A DNA stretch of 64,000 bases from Thermogemmatispora aurantia (GCF_008974285.1 NZ_BKZV01000004.1:356752-420751); one strand, 5' to 3'. Shown: positions 8,309-17,157, counted from the stretch's first letter. The notes: generated from the letters alone by a model not told the origin. Numbers and translations: made by a program.

Positions 8309-8671
8309 ATGATCACTGTTCAGGGAAGCGCAGAAGAGAGCCAGCCCACCACGATGGCCATCTATAAGGCGATCGCGCGCCGTCGAGAGAAGGATTACCG
8401 CCGTCGGCTGGTGGCCTCGGGACGCGCCTGCCGACCCTATGGCTCCTTCGGCGATGATCCTGTCGCCGTAATGGTGCTCACCCCACGTTTCGAACGTGCC
8501 GAGCGCGAATTTCTGCCGGCCCGCATTCGACGCCGCCTGCGCCGCTATCGCCTGGGCCAGACCTGCGCTGAGACACCCGCCAGACCCGCCAGCGCCCAGC
8601 CCGCTGCAGCGTCTGGCTCACAAGCAGACCCCTTTCCGATCCGCTCTTCGAGTGTTCGTTTGCTCTCTTAA
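8309..8671 (+). CDS. Hypothetical basic protein (120 aa)
   Basis: An unrecognised, arginine-rich small protein. A GGAGGAGG ribosome site lies at 8292-8299, nine bases before the ATG, and the gene follows the previous one by 29 bases, so they may form an operon. The middle ('IYKAIARRREKDYRRRLVASGRACRPYG', 'RIRRRLRRYRLGQTC') is strongly basic and could bind nucleic acid. The tail is low-complexity Ala/Pro/Ser. The evidence is the ribosome site and position only. It could be lineage-specific. Confidence 0.45.
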   Translation: MITVQGSAEESQPTTMAIYKAIARRREKDYRRRLVASGRACRPYGSFGDDPVAVMVLTPRFERAEREFLPARIRRRLRRYRLGQTCAETPARPASAQPAAASGSQADPFPIRSSSVRLLS

Positions 8672-8867
8672 CCCTCTGGCCCGCTCAGGTTGGGGAGGGC
8701 GAGTCGGTCGCGACCGGTCGCTCTCCCCCGTCTTCTGATCCTGCCACCGGTCCGGGTGACGACGACGTGCAAGAGCGTCGCGCCGCCCGGACCGGTCCCG
8801 TGTCGACTCAACAGCCAGGCTGCTGGCCTGCTGCTGCCAGGGCAGGAAGCCGCAAAGTGGGGAATAA

Positions 8868-9905
8868 TCAGGACATGGGGTGATTCATAAAGAAGGTGTA
8901 CATGGCGTTGGTCGCGCTCGGTCCGGCGGGATCGGTATAGCTACCGCTGCTGCTGCCGCCCGACCAGGCATGGCCCATGCCGTAGACCTTCCAGTATTCC
9001 TGGATCTCTCTGCCACTGCTATCGGTCCAGGTCTGGACCGTATAGGCGTGTCCCCCAGGAACCTGGCCGTTGCTGCTGCTCGACGGGCTGCCGAAACTGG
9101 CGTTGTAGCTACCGCCCGAGGCGAGAGAGTCGGTCGTCATCCACTGCTGCACTACCTGATCACCATTGATCGGATAGACCACGTAGTCGCTCTGACCGTG
9201 GAAGACAATGGTCGGCACAACCCGCGCCCGGCTGCCCATCTCCTGGTAGGCAAGCTGGCCCTGCTGCTGCGGATCAGGGCCGCCATAGAGCTGGGCCAGC
9301 GGCGCAGTGTAGGCCGAGGTCGCCGCCTGGTATTCGAGGCCCGAAGCCACACCGATAGCCGCAAAGAGATCAGGATAGGTGACACCCATAATCACGCTCA
9401 TCGCCGCCCCGGCTGAAAGGCCGGCCACATAGACACGCTTACGATCAATTGTCCACTGCGACGTATTCTGCTCAACGGTCTGGACAATGCCAGCGATGAT
9501 GGCCGGCTCGCCATAACCTCGTACCTGGTTGCTTGGCAGGAACCAGTTCCAGCAGGCAGAAGCATTATACAGGGTCGTCTGCTGGGGATAGACCACAATG
9601 AACTGCTGCTGATCTGCCAGGGCGTTCATCTGCGTCCCAGCGGCGAAGTCAACGGGTGTCTGCAGGCAGCCATGCAGCATGACGATCAAAGGCACTGCAG
9701 TGCCGACATGGTAGCCGGCAGGGGTGTAGACGTAGTAGGGACGGCTCCCCGCTGGTCCGCTATAGAGATACTGGACAAAGGTGCCGCCGCTGGCATGGGC
9801 CGCCGGCGCTGGCAGAAGGAAAAGGCTCGTCAGCATGAGGACGAGAAGACCGACGAGCAGCCAACGGCTGTGAGGAAGAGGACCAGGGGACGTGGAGTTC
9901 GGCAT
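8868..9905 (-). CDS. Secreted polyhydroxybutyrate-depolymerase-type esterase
   Basis: This is an extracellular alpha/beta-hydrolase of the esterase_phb / short-chain PHA depolymerase family, which hydrolyses poly-3-hydroxybutyrate or related esters to soluble hydroxyacids. A signal peptide is clear: charged start, hydrophobic stretch at about residues 15-32, and an 'APAAHA-S' cleavage site near 38. The oxyanion motif is 'VMLHGC' at 75-80. The nucleophile is Ser164 in 'AGLSAGAAM', and the likely partners are Asp240 ('HGQSDYV') and His312 ('GMGHAW'). The length of 345 residues fits type 1 catalytic domains, without a separate substrate-binding domain. It diverges from a transporter operon, and the shared spacer holds two operators for the presumed TetR regulator. 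Feruloyl or acetylxylan esterase is the main alternative within the fold. Confidence 0.85.
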   Translation of the reverse strand: MPNSTSPGPLPHSRWLLVGLLVLMLTSLFLLPAPAAHASGGTFVQYLYSGPAGSRPYYVYTPAGYHVGTAVPLIVMLHGCLQTPVDFAAGTQMNALADQQQFIVVYPQQTTLYNASACWNWFLPSNQVRGYGEPAIIAGIVQTVEQNTSQWTIDRKRVYVAGLSAGAAMSVIMGVTYPDLFAAIGVASGLEYQAATSAYTAPLAQLYGGPDPQQQGQLAYQEMGSRARVVPTIVFHGQSDYVVYPINGDQVVQQWMTTDSLASGGSYNASFGSPSSSSNGQVPGGHAYTVQTWTDSSGREIQEYWKVYGMGHAWSGGSSSGSYTDPAGPSATNAMYTFFMNHPMS

Positions 9906-10134
9906 ACGGCAATCTCCCTTGCTTGCTCATGGATGCCCTCATGGCATCGCGAGGCCGCGGTCTGTCTGCGGACAGACCTGAACAGGTTGTCTGGACAGGA
10001 GGGGCAGCGCTGTCGCCATCCTGCGCTCGCCGCCTCCGGCCAGCCCCGAGCCGTTCGTGAGCACCCCAGCTCGACCAGGAGACTGATGGCTCCGCGACGG
10101 ATCGGGCCTGCCTCGGCTGACCGGAGGAGCGAAC

Positions 10135-10157
10135 ATGACACATGATTCATGTATCAT
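10135..10157. promoter_or_regulatory. 23-bp palindromic operator (depolymerase side)
   Basis: The left half is ATGACACATGA, then a central T, then TCATGTATCAT; the halves are reverse complements except at one position. The exact reverse complement of the whole site is at 10228-10250 and a close variant is at 17409-17431. A TTGACA on the minus strand (10172-10177) lies just outside, so it could control the depolymerase gene. Confidence 0.75.
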
Positions 10158-10201
10158 ATTTCGCCTGATCCTGTCAAGGGTAGAAGGTGGAGAATTCCCC
10201 C

Positions 10202-10229
10202 TTGACAATGGCGGTTTTCCGACTATCAT
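10202..10229 (+). promoter_or_regulatory. Promoter of the ABC transporter operon
   Basis: TTGACA (10202-10207) and TATCAT (10224-10229) are 16 bp apart. The second operator starts at 10228, so a bound repressor would cover the -10 box and the start of transcription. Confidence 0.65.
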
Positions 10230-10250
10230 GATACATGAATCATGTGTCAT
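10228..10250. promoter_or_regulatory. 23-bp palindromic operator (transporter side)
   Basis: Exact inverted copy of the site at 10135-10157; half-sites ATGATACATGA and TCATGTGTCAT. It overlaps the -10 box at 10224-10229. A further imperfect inverted repeat, TGAGTGA (10255-10261) with TCACTCA (10270-10276), follows at once. Confidence 0.75.
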
Positions 10251-10373
10251 ATGATGAGTGACTCATGATTCACTCAGCTGATCACTGCGATAGCCCACGC
10301 ATAGCCCAGCACAGCGATCGGTGTGGCTGCTAAGCAACGAGGCTGTCACCAGCGGAAGGAGGAAAGCGAGACC

Positions 10374-11633
10374 ATGAGGCTTCAGCGACCACCAGCACCA
10401 ATGGAGCAGCGCAGACGCGGCGGTTCCGGTGTGGGCCTGCTTCTCCCCAGCGTACTCCTGTTCCTGCTCCTCTTGAGCGCCTGTGGGAGCACCAGCGGCG
10501 GCGGAGGCGGGGGAAGCAGCACCAGCGCGCCTGGAGTCAACGCCGATACTATCACCATTGGAGGAGTGCTTGACACCACTGGCCCCATCAAAGTCATCTG
10601 TGCTCCTATCTTGCAGGGGGACCAGCTCTATTTTAACCAGATCAATGCCGCTGGCGGGATCAATGGGCGCAAGATCAAATTCATCCAGGTCAGCGACAAC
10701 GGCGACTCCACGCGCACGCGCGATGCGGTGCGTCAACTCGTCGAGCAAGACCATGTCTTCGCCATCTTCCAGGTCTGCGGCTCCGGCAATGCCAACGTCG
10801 CCGAGAGCTACACCGTCCCGCGTGGCATTCCTTTTATTGATCCCATTGGCGGCGGCTCCCAATACACCGACCAGAGCGGTAAGGCCCTACCCTGGGTCTG
10901 GATGACCCAGCCCAACTATGGAGACGAAGGGCACGTCATTGGCTACTATGTCGCCACCACCCTCAAAGCGCGTAGTGTTGGCCTCCTCTATGAAGACGAC
11001 GTCCTCGGGTTGCAGCAGAAGACCACCTTGGCTGAGGCGCTGCAAAAGTACGGCAGCAAGCTCGTGGCCTCCGTCGGCTACAACGCCACTCAGACCGACT
11101 TTTCGGCGGCTCTCCAGACCCTCAAAGCCGCCGCGCCCGACCTGATCGTCCTCAACGGCCTGCCCAGTCCCACAGCGCGCTTTGTCGCTACCGCTGCCGC
11201 CCAGGGCTATCGTCCGCGGCTGGGCTACCTGGCCAACTATCCGATGGCTGACAACTCCTGGGCCAAGGTCCTGGGTGCTGCCGGCGAAGGCATCTACGTC
11301 AGTGGCTACACCAGCATGGACACACCCGTGGCGCAGCAATATTTGCAGGCCACCCGCAGCGATCCTGTCTTTAGCGCCTACAAGTTCTACGGCTACATCA
11401 ATGCCAAGATCATGGTCGATGCCCTGCGCAAGGCCGGCAGTAATCCCACGCGCGCCAGCCTGCGCGACGCTCTCGACCACGATTTCGTCAACTACGATAC
11501 TGGCTTTGGGCCGACGCTGACCTGGACGCCGGAGCGTCACGGGGGGGTGAGCGACTTCATGTTCTTCCAGATCAAGCAAGGGCAGCTCACGCCTGTCAGT
11601 TCGTTCATCAAAGCCAGCGCCGTCTGGCCCTAG
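10374..11633 (+). CDS. ABC transporter substrate-binding lipoprotein (HAAT/Liv type)
   Basis: A 419-residue extracytoplasmic solute-binding protein of the type I periplasmic-binding fold (Peripla_BP_6, LivJ/LivK-like). It is anchored as a lipoprotein: a hydrophobic segment at about 20-35 ends in the lipobox 'LLSAC' with the modified cysteine at 37, followed by a Gly/Ser linker. The mature domain starts 'ADTITIGGVLDTTGP' and includes 'RDAVRQLVEQDHVFAIFQVCGSGNANV'. The ATG at 10374 follows GGAAGGAGGAAAG; the in-frame start at 10323 precedes that site and is unlikely. It heads the operon with two permeases and two ATPases. Family members bind amino acids, urea, amides or aromatic and short acids. 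Next to a depolymerase and a 3-hydroxybutyrate dehydrogenase, 3-hydroxybutyrate or its oligomers are the likely ligand (inference). Confidence 0.88.
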   Translation: MRLQRPPAPMEQRRRGGSGVGLLLPSVLLFLLLLSACGSTSGGGGGGSSTSAPGVNADTITIGGVLDTTGPIKVICAPILQGDQLYFNQINAAGGINGRKIKFIQVSDNGDSTRTRDAVRQLVEQDHVFAIFQVCGSGNANVAESYTVPRGIPFIDPIGGGSQYTDQSGKALPWVWMTQPNYGDEGHVIGYYVATTLKARSVGLLYEDDVLGLQQKTTLAEALQKYGSKLVASVGYNATQTDFSAALQTLKAAAPDLIVLNGLPSPTARFVATAAAQGYRPRLGYLANYPMADNSWAKVLGAAGEGIYVSGYTSMDTPVAQQYLQATRSDPVFSAYKFYGYINAKIMVDALRKAGSNPTRASLRDALDHDFVNYDTGFGPTLTWTPERHGGVSDFMFFQIKQGQLTPVSSFIKASAVWP

Positions 11634-11717
11634 AGCCTGCTCTGTCTGCATGGGCGTGGGGTGAGCGACGGTGCTCGCCTGCCGCCTGCAACTCGACAGC
11701 CAGCGCCGCTGCTGTGG

Positions 11718-11743
11718 CCTTCCTTATAAAAAAATAAGAAAGG
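11718..11743 (+). terminator. Stem-loop between the binding-protein and permease genes
   Basis: A 10-bp AT-rich stem (11718-11727 with 11734-11743, one mismatch) has a six-A loop. It lies 85 bases after the binding-protein stop and 83 before the permease start. It may partly terminate or protect the upstream message, which would give more binding protein than membrane subunits. Confidence 0.4.
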
Positions 11744-11825
11744 CGCCGGCGGTCTAAGGCTCTGGCTGTCGTTCTGCTTGTTTGCTGACTGGCTCGTCCT
11801 GGCTGACGAAGAGAGGAGGCACCTT

Positions 11826-12743
11826 GTGCTTGCACTGCTCCAGGTCCTGCTGTCGGGGCTGGTCACCGGCAGCCTCTACGGCTTGCTGGCGCTGGGCATT
11901 GTTCTGATCTATCGCACGACGGGCGTGCTCAACTTCGCCTACGGAGCGCTGGCTGCCACCTCGACCTGCTTACTGTATATCCTGCTGACGGGGCCGCGGC
12001 TTCCTTTCTGGCTGGCCGTCCTGCTCAGCCTGCTCTTTGCCCTCCTGCTTGGCGCCGTCGTTGAGCGCGCCTTTGCACGTCCGCTGCTGGCGGCCCCTAT
12101 TCTCACCAAGGCCATTGCTACCCTCGCTTTAGCCCTGGTGCTGCAGACGCTCGTTCAGGCGCTCTGGCCGCAACTGACCTCGCCGGTGCACTTCCCAACG
12201 CCTTTCGAGGGCCACGCCCTGCGTCTCGGCGGCCTCTATCTCTCGCTGAGCGATGCTCTGGCGCTCCTGACGACGGGCCTGCTGCTCATCGTGTTGCAGC
12301 TCTTTCTGCTGCGCACGCGCCTGGGTATTGCCATGCGAGCGACCGCTGATAGTCTCGAGGCGGCGCGGCTGATGGGCATTCCCGTGGGGCTGATCTTCCT
12401 GCTCGTCTGGATACTGGCCAGCCTTCTGGCTGCCGTTGCCGGCATCCTGATCGCCGCCCGGCAGACCGTGATCGACGTGCAGTTCATGGACCCGGTGCTC
12501 TTACTGGCCTTTATCGGCGCCGTGCTGGGCGGCCTCGACCGTCTGGAGGGGGCGGTACTCGGCGGTCTGCTCGTGGGTCTGGCGGAGAATGTGCTGGCTC
12601 TGCTGCTGGCCGGCCACAGCCTGGGCGCCCTGGACCTGGGCAATCCGGGCGTCCGTGAGGCCCTGATCTTCGCCGGCTTTGTGCTCTTGCTGCTGCTGCG
12701 TCCCCGCGGACTCTTTGGCGGGGCCGCCCTGCGGCGTGTCTAG
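11826..12743 (+). CDS. livH: ABC transporter permease, LivH type
   Basis: An integral membrane permease of the branched-chain amino acid type (BPD_transp_2), 305 residues with about eight membrane segments. 'LLSGLVTGSLYGLLALGIVLIYRTTGVLNFAYGA' is the typical LivH start and 'AAVAGILIAARQTVIDVQFMDPVLLLAFIGAVLGGLDRLEGAVLGGLLVGLAEN' the conserved cytoplasmic-loop region. I chose the GTG at 11826, six bases after GAGAGGAGG, because it begins at the conserved domain. The frame is open upstream to an ATG at 11778, which would put the ribosome site inside the gene. It pairs with the LivM-type protein encoded next to form the channel. Confidence 0.9.
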   Translation: MLALLQVLLSGLVTGSLYGLLALGIVLIYRTTGVLNFAYGALAATSTCLLYILLTGPRLPFWLAVLLSLLFALLLGAVVERAFARPLLAAPILTKAIATLALALVLQTLVQALWPQLTSPVHFPTPFEGHALRLGGLYLSLSDALALLTTGLLLIVLQLFLLRTRLGIAMRATADSLEAARLMGIPVGLIFLLVWILASLLAAVAGILIAARQTVIDVQFMDPVLLLAFIGAVLGGLDRLEGAVLGGLLVGLAENVLALLLAGHSLGALDLGNPGVREALIFAGFVLLLLLRPRGLFGGAALRRV

Positions 12744-12758
12744 CGCGGAGGGAGATGA

Positions 12759-13874
12759 GTGGCCATGAAACGCATTGTCTCACCCCTGAAGAGGGGCCAG
12801 GTTTCGCAGGATGCCCCCATAGAGGAGGTGCCCCTGACAGCAAGCGGACGAGCGGAGAGAGCGTCGGGGGGCGCGCGTCACGCCTGGCCGCGAGCGACGG
12901 CGTCGCTCCTGGCGCTCATCGCCCTGGTCCTGCTGCCATCGCTCTTCGACCTGCTCTTTGGCGACAGCGCCGATTTCCAGCTGCACCGTGTCACGTTGAT
13001 CCTGATCCTGGCGATCGCCGCCCTGGCCCAGAACCTGCTCACCGGCTATGCAGCCCAGCCATCGCTGGGCAACGCCGCCTTCTTTGGTGTCAGCGCCTAT
13101 CTGTTGGCCTGGCTGAATAGCGACCTGCAGCAGCCCTACTGGCTGGCGGTGCTGGTCGCGCTGCTCGTCTGTGCCTTCCTCGGCCTGATCATCGGCGGCC
13201 CGGCCCTCAGCGTCTCGGGGGCCCATCTGGCCATCGCCACCCTGGGCCTGGTTGTCTTGACCGGTTCACTGCTGACGCTGTGGGATACCAGCGCTGGGCG
13301 CCAGAGCTACGAGCTGACGGCCCTACCCGAGGCCCTGGGCGACGATCGCGTCCTCTATTATCTGGTGCTGGTCCTGACAGCGCTTGTCTTCTTTTGTGCC
13401 TTCCACCTGCTGCGCTCGCGCATCGGGCGGGCCTGGATCGCTCTGCGCGACAGCGAGGTGGCGGCGGCGGCCTGTGGGGTGGCTCTGACGCGCTACAAGC
13501 TGTTAGCCTTTGTGGTCAGCGCGGTGCTGACCGGGCTGGCGGGCGTGCTCTATGCGACCTGGGGCACGACGGCCACGGCCAGTATGTCGAGCGTTGACCA
13601 GACCATCGCCTTTTTGACGATGATCGTCGTCGGCGGGGCCGGCTCCCTGTCCGGCTCCCTACTGGGGGCGCTCTTTGTGGGCCTTGTGCCGCTACTCTTA
13701 GGCGAGCTACCTGATCCGCTGACGCTGGGGCCGCTGCAGCTCCCAATTGCCACACTGACCACGGGCATCTACGGCGTGCTGCTGCTGCTCGCCTTGATTT
13801 TCTTCCCCGGCGGCCTGAGCGCAGTCTTTAGCCGAGGCGGGCGCCTGGCTCAGGGAGAGGGAGGAAAGCCATGA
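12759..13874 (+). CDS. livM: ABC transporter permease, LivM type
   Basis: The second membrane subunit of the transporter, 371 residues. After about 45 charged residues come several membrane helices. Family landmarks include 'ALAQNLLTGYAAQPSLGNAAFFGVSAYLLAWL', where the usual text is 'GxxGxxSLGxAAFFGxGAY', and 'RIGRAWIALRDSEVAAAACGVALTRYKLLAFVVSAVLTGLAG', the loop that contacts the ATPases. GTG at 12759 and ATG at 12765 both follow AGGGAG. The spacing favours the GTG, and the difference is two residues. The stop overlaps the next start (ATGA), so translation of the ATPase is coupled. Confidence 0.9.
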   Translation: MAMKRIVSPLKRGQVSQDAPIEEVPLTASGRAERASGGARHAWPRATASLLALIALVLLPSLFDLLFGDSADFQLHRVTLILILAIAALAQNLLTGYAAQPSLGNAAFFGVSAYLLAWLNSDLQQPYWLAVLVALLVCAFLGLIIGGPALSVSGAHLAIATLGLVVLTGSLLTLWDTSAGRQSYELTALPEALGDDRVLYYLVLVLTALVFFCAFHLLRSRIGRAWIALRDSEVAAAACGVALTRYKLLAFVVSAVLTGLAGVLYATWGTTATASMSSVDQTIAFLTMIVVGGAGSLSGSLLGALFVGLVPLLLGELPDPLTLGPLQLPIATLTTGIYGVLLLLALIFFPGGLSAVFSRGGRLAQGEGGKP

Positions 13875-14728
13875 GTGCTGAGTGGCAGACAGCTGCACAG
13901 GAGGTGCGCCAGCGCAGGCCCTTGCTGGAGGTGCAGGGGCTGACCGTGCGCTTTGGCGGCCTGGTAGCGGTGGCCGATCTTGATCTGCGTGTCGAGGAGG
14001 GCGAAATCTTTGCCCTGGTCGGCCCGAATGGGGCTGGCAAGACGACGGTTCTCAATTGCATCAGTGGCTTCGTCAGGCCGAGCAGCGGCAGCATTCGCCT
14101 GGCCGGGCAGGATCTGCTCGCCCTGGGCGCGGAGCGCCGGGCAGCCCTTGGAATCGGACGGACCTTTCAAAATGGACAGCTGTTCAGCAGCATGACGGTC
14201 CTGGAAAATCTACTGGTGGGGCGCCATAGCCGGCTGCGTGCTGGTCTCTTCCAGAGCCTGCTTCCCATTGGCCCGGCCAGGCGCGAAGAGACAGCCGCGC
14301 GTCAGCGGGCAAGGGAGGTCCTGACCTGGCTCGGGCTGGAGAGCTACGCCGATCGCCTGGTGGCCACGCTGCCGGCGGGCCTGCAAAAGCTGATTGGAGT
14401 AGCGCGGGCCCTGGCCGGAGAGCCACGCCTGCTCTTGCTGGATGAGCCGGCGGCGGGGGTCCCTCTGCGCGAAGTAGCGGCCCTGGCCGAGCAGCTGCGA
14501 CGCTGGAATGCGGAGCTGGGTCTGACCCTGCTGCTGATTGAGCACAACATGGAGGTGGTCCAGGCGGTAGCGCAGCGCGTCTGTGTCCTCAACTACGGGC
14601 GCAAGCTGGCCGAAGGCGAGCCGGCGACGGTGCTGCGCGAGCCTGCCGTCCTGGAAGCCTACCTCGGGCGCGAGGAGGAGATCGGCGCTCGTGAGGAATG
14701 GGAGGTGAGCGACCATGCTGCGGGTTGA
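13871..14728 (+). CDS. livG: ABC transporter ATP-binding protein, LivG type
   Basis: A cytoplasmic ATPase of 285 residues. Walker A is 'GPNGAGKTT' at about residues 52-60 and Walker B is 'LLLLDEPAAGV' near 190. The LivG-type insertion between them is present ('IGRTFQNGQLFSSMTVLENLLVGRH'). The usual LSYGQQR signature is replaced by 'LPAGLQKLIGVARAL', a relaxed version seen in parts of this family. 'LLLIEHNMEVV' is the switch-histidine region. It shares four bases with livM and fourteen with livF. With LivF it forms the ATPase pair of the transporter. Confidence 0.9.
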   Translation: MSAEWQTAAQEVRQRRPLLEVQGLTVRFGGLVAVADLDLRVEEGEIFALVGPNGAGKTTVLNCISGFVRPSSGSIRLAGQDLLALGAERRAALGIGRTFQNGQLFSSMTVLENLLVGRHSRLRAGLFQSLLPIGPARREETAARQRAREVLTWLGLESYADRLVATLPAGLQKLIGVARALAGEPRLLLLDEPAAGVPLREVAALAEQLRRWNAELGLTLLLIEHNMEVVQAVAQRVCVLNYGRKLAEGEPATVLREPAVLEAYLGREEEIGAREEWEVSDHAAG

Positions 14729-15512
14729 GAATTTACGCGCCGGCTATGGGCCGCTGGAGATTCTTCATGGTGTCTCGCTGGAGGTCCCCACGGGGAGCCT
14801 GGTGGCCCTACTGGGGGCCAATGGGGCCGGGAAGACAACCCTGATGCGCACACTGCTGGGCCTGTTGCCGGCGCGGAGCGGGCGCATCCTGTTCGCTGGC
14901 CAGGAGGTACAGCGTGCCAGCGTTGAGCGGCGGGTGCGCCTGGGGTTGGGACTGGTGCCCGAGGGACGAGAGTTGTTTCCATCCTTGAGTGTGCGCGAGA
15001 ATCTGCTCATGGGGGCCTTCACGCGCCGCGGGCGTGCGGCCATCGAGGCTGATATCGAGCGTGTTCTGACCTGCTTTCCGCGCCTCAAGGAGCAGTTGGC
15101 TCTGCCAGCAGCCAGCTTGAGCGGTGGCGAGAGCCAGATGCTGTCCATCGGACGAGCCTTGATGAGCCGGCCTCGTCTGCTGCTCATCGACGAGCTGTCT
15201 CAGGGCCTGGCGCCGGCCATCGTCGAAAGCGTGCTCGCCGTGTTGGCGCGCCTCAACCGCGACGAGGGGCTGACCATCCTGCTGGTCGAGCAGAATGCGC
15301 GCAAGGCGCTCAAGGTAGCCAGTCTGGCCTACGTGCTCCAGAGCGGCAGCATCGTCCTGCAGGGCCGGCCAGCTGACCTGGCAGCCAGCCCGGCTATACA
15401 GCATCTCTATCTGGGCGGCGAGGCGAAGGCCGAAGGGCCAGACGAGAAAAGCCTTGACGCGCGCTCCCTGGTGCGCGGGGGCCTGAACAACGAAGCAAGA
15501 GGAGAGGAGTGA
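14715..15512 (+). CDS. livF: ABC transporter ATP-binding protein, LivF type
   Basis: The second ATPase of the transporter, 265 residues against the usual 235; the excess is a C-terminal tail after about 235. Walker A is 'GANGAGKTTLM' near residues 34-44. The family phrase 'GLGLVPEGRELFPSLSVRENLLMG' and the signature 'LSGGESQMLSIGRALM' are present. Walker B reads 'LLLIDELSQGLAP', with Leu in place of the usual Pro after Asp-Glu, as is common in LivF. The start lies inside the end of livG (14-base overlap), and the next gene follows by seven bases, so the dehydrogenase is part of the same transcript. Confidence 0.9.
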   Translation: MLRVENLRAGYGPLEILHGVSLEVPTGSLVALLGANGAGKTTLMRTLLGLLPARSGRILFAGQEVQRASVERRVRLGLGLVPEGRELFPSLSVRENLLMGAFTRRGRAAIEADIERVLTCFPRLKEQLALPAASLSGGESQMLSIGRALMSRPRLLLIDELSQGLAPAIVESVLAVLARLNRDEGLTILLVEQNARKALKVASLAYVLQSGSIVLQGRPADLAASPAIQHLYLGGEAKAEGPDEKSLDARSLVRGGLNNEARGEE

Positions 15513-15519
15513 GCAAGCA

Positions 15520-16290
15520 ATGGAAGGTTTGACAGGCAAGGTGGCGCTGGTCACGGGCGCCGCCTCGGGTATTGGCTTGGCCATTGCGCGTGATCTGGCA
15601 GGGCATGGGGTGCGCGTGACGCTGTGCGATGTCAACGCCGCCCAGGGGGAGAAGGTGGCGGCGACCCTACCACAGGCGCGCTTTGTGGCGGCGGACCTGA
15701 CGCACGAGGCCGACATTGAACGTCTCGTCGCCACAACGCTGGACGCTGAGGGGCGCATCGATATTCTGGTCAATAATGCTGGCTTCCAGCATGTGGCGCC
15801 GCTGGAGCAGTTCCCGGTCGAGAAGTGGCGTCAGATGATCGATCTGATGTTGACAGCTCCCTTTCTGCTGACACGGGCCGTGCTGCCCGGCATGTATGAA
15901 CGTGGTTGGGGGCGCATTGTCAATATCGCTTCGGTGCATGCCTTGCGAGCGTCGGCGCTGAAGGCGGCCTATGTCAGCGCCAAGCATGGCCTGCTGGGAC
16001 TGACGCGCGTGACGGCCCTGGAGGGGGCGCCCCACGGCGTTACCTGCAATGCTGTCTGCCCTTCGTACGTGCGCACGCCGCTGGTCGAGGGCCAGATTCC
16101 GGCCCTGGCCCGCCAGCATGGGATTGCCGAGGAGCGCGTGGTGGCAGAGGTGATGACGGCGCGCAGCGCGATTCGCCGCCTGCTGGAGCCGGAGGAGGTG
16201 GCTCAGTTGGTGAGCTATCTCTGTAGCGAGGCGGCGGCGGGGATCACAGGGAGCGCCCAGGTGATCGACTGCGGCTGGACGGCCCAGTAG
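15520..16290 (+). CDS. bdhA: 3-hydroxybutyrate dehydrogenase (SDR family)
   Basis: A cytoplasmic short-chain dehydrogenase of 256 residues that most resembles D-3-hydroxybutyrate dehydrogenases, which oxidise 3-hydroxybutyrate to acetoacetate with NAD+. The cofactor motif is 'TGAASGIG' and the catalytic part is 'NIASVHALRASALKAAYVSAKHG', with Ser, Tyr and Lys in the usual places. The phrases 'VNNAGFQHVAPLEQFP', 'NAVCPSYVRTPLVE' and the C-terminal 'GSAQVIDCGWTAQ' are characteristic of this subfamily. An AGGAGAGG site lies before the ATG. It is the last gene of the transporter operon, which fits intracellular use of what the esterase releases and the transporter brings in. A different 3-hydroxyacid substrate remains possible. 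Confidence 0.87.
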   Translation: MEGLTGKVALVTGAASGIGLAIARDLAGHGVRVTLCDVNAAQGEKVAATLPQARFVAADLTHEADIERLVATTLDAEGRIDILVNNAGFQHVAPLEQFPVEKWRQMIDLMLTAPFLLTRAVLPGMYERGWGRIVNIASVHALRASALKAAYVSAKHGLLGLTRVTALEGAPHGVTCNAVCPSYVRTPLVEGQIPALARQHGIAEERVVAEVMTARSAIRRLLEPEEVAQLVSYLCSEAAAGITGSAQVIDCGWTAQ

Positions 16291-16351
16291 CCCAGCCGGG
16301 GAAAGGGCGGGTGAAGATCGTGGGGACCGGCCTGGCCCGGCCCGGCTGGGC
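16290..16351. terminator. Inverted repeat between convergent genes
   Basis: An 11-bp perfect inverted repeat (16290-16300 with 16341-16351) encloses a GC-rich loop that can fold further. It fills the 66-base gap between the dehydrogenase and the convergent TetR gene and could end both transcripts. There is no U-tract. Confidence 0.35.
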
Positions 16352-16356
16352 CGCAG

Positions 16357-17157
16357 TCAATCAGGCTGCGGCTCCGACGGCCTGGCCTCCGGTCCTGGCT
16401 CTGTCGGGGACGAAGTGAGGGCCAGACCGTGGGTGATGAAGTCCATGAGCGTTGCAAAGACCTGGGGTGGCAGCACCTGCTCTGCGCTCTGCTCGCTCTC
16501 GTCCTGGCTCTGGGGGGCTGCAGCAGGTGCAGTACGCGCCTCAGTCGCAGCGGCGGACTCCGGCGCGTTCGTCAACTGGGGCCAGACGATCCAGCGCAGG
16601 GCCAGGAAGTGGCCGATGCCCATCAGGGCGTAGGCCAGCGTCTCCGGGTCCATTGGACGGATCTGGCCGGCCTCCATCGCGGCACGCAGGCCGCGCGCAT
16701 AGCCCCGGCTGATGCTCTGGTAGTATTCTTGCGCCGCTTCGGGGGCGACACGCTCAGCTTCTTCGACGATGCGGTAGACGCTGCGATGAGCGGCAGCAAA
16801 GCGGAAGAAGGCGATGAACCCCTGCCGCTCGATCTCCAGACGGTTGGTCAGACCAGCGGTGGCCGCCGCCGAGGCTTCGCGCAGGCGCCGACCCAGGTCT
16901 TTGACCAGCTCGACAAAGATCTCGCGTTTGGTACGGAAATAGATGTAAAACGTGCCTTGGGCGACGCCGGCGCGCCGCGTGATTTCTGAAATGCTGGCCT
17001 CATAGTACCCCAGCTCGCCAAAGACTGCTTCGGCGGCCTCCAGAATGCGTTGACGCGTGATCTCACCGCGCGAGGGACCTGGCGTGCTCAGGCTCTCTCT
17101 GGCCGGAGTGGCGCGCTCATTCTCTGGGGCACTGGGCTGAGCTGCTTCGTCCATCAT
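16357..17157 (-). CDS. TetR-family transcriptional regulator
   Basis: A cytoplasmic repressor-type protein of 266 residues. The N-terminal helix-turn-helix at about residues 30-80 reads 'RQRILEAAEAVFGELGYYEASISEITRRAGVAQGTFYIYFRTKREIFVELV', with the family's typical FYxYFxxKxxL end. The C-terminal domain has the 'FIAFFRFAAAHRSVYRIVEEAERVAPEAAQEYYQSISRGYARGLRAAMEAGQIRPMDPE' layout of TetR_C regulators of acyl-CoA and fatty-acid genes. It lies between the transporter operon and the acyl-CoA ligase and diverges from the latter. The 23-bp palindrome found upstream of the ligase, the transporter operon and the depolymerase is the likely binding site, and an acyl-CoA or hydroxyacyl-CoA the likely effector (both inference). 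Two adjacent start codons (17157, 17154) are equally possible. Confidence 0.85.
   Translation of the reverse strand: MMDEAAQPSAPENERATPARESLSTPGPSRGEITRQRILEAAEAVFGELGYYEASISEITRRAGVAQGTFYIYFRTKREIFVELVKDLGRRLREASAAATAGLTNRLEIERQGFIAFFRFAAAHRSVYRIVEEAERVAPEAAQEYYQSISRGYARGLRAAMEAGQIRPMDPETLAYALMGIGHFLALRWIVWPQLTNAPESAAATEARTAPAAAPQSQDESEQSAEQVLPPQVFATLMDFITHGLALTSSPTEPGPEARPSEPQPD

Noticed and set aside
8690..8740. GC-rich imperfect inverted repeat after the gene at 8309-8671
   Set aside because: Pairing is poor and there is no U-tract; not reported as a terminator.
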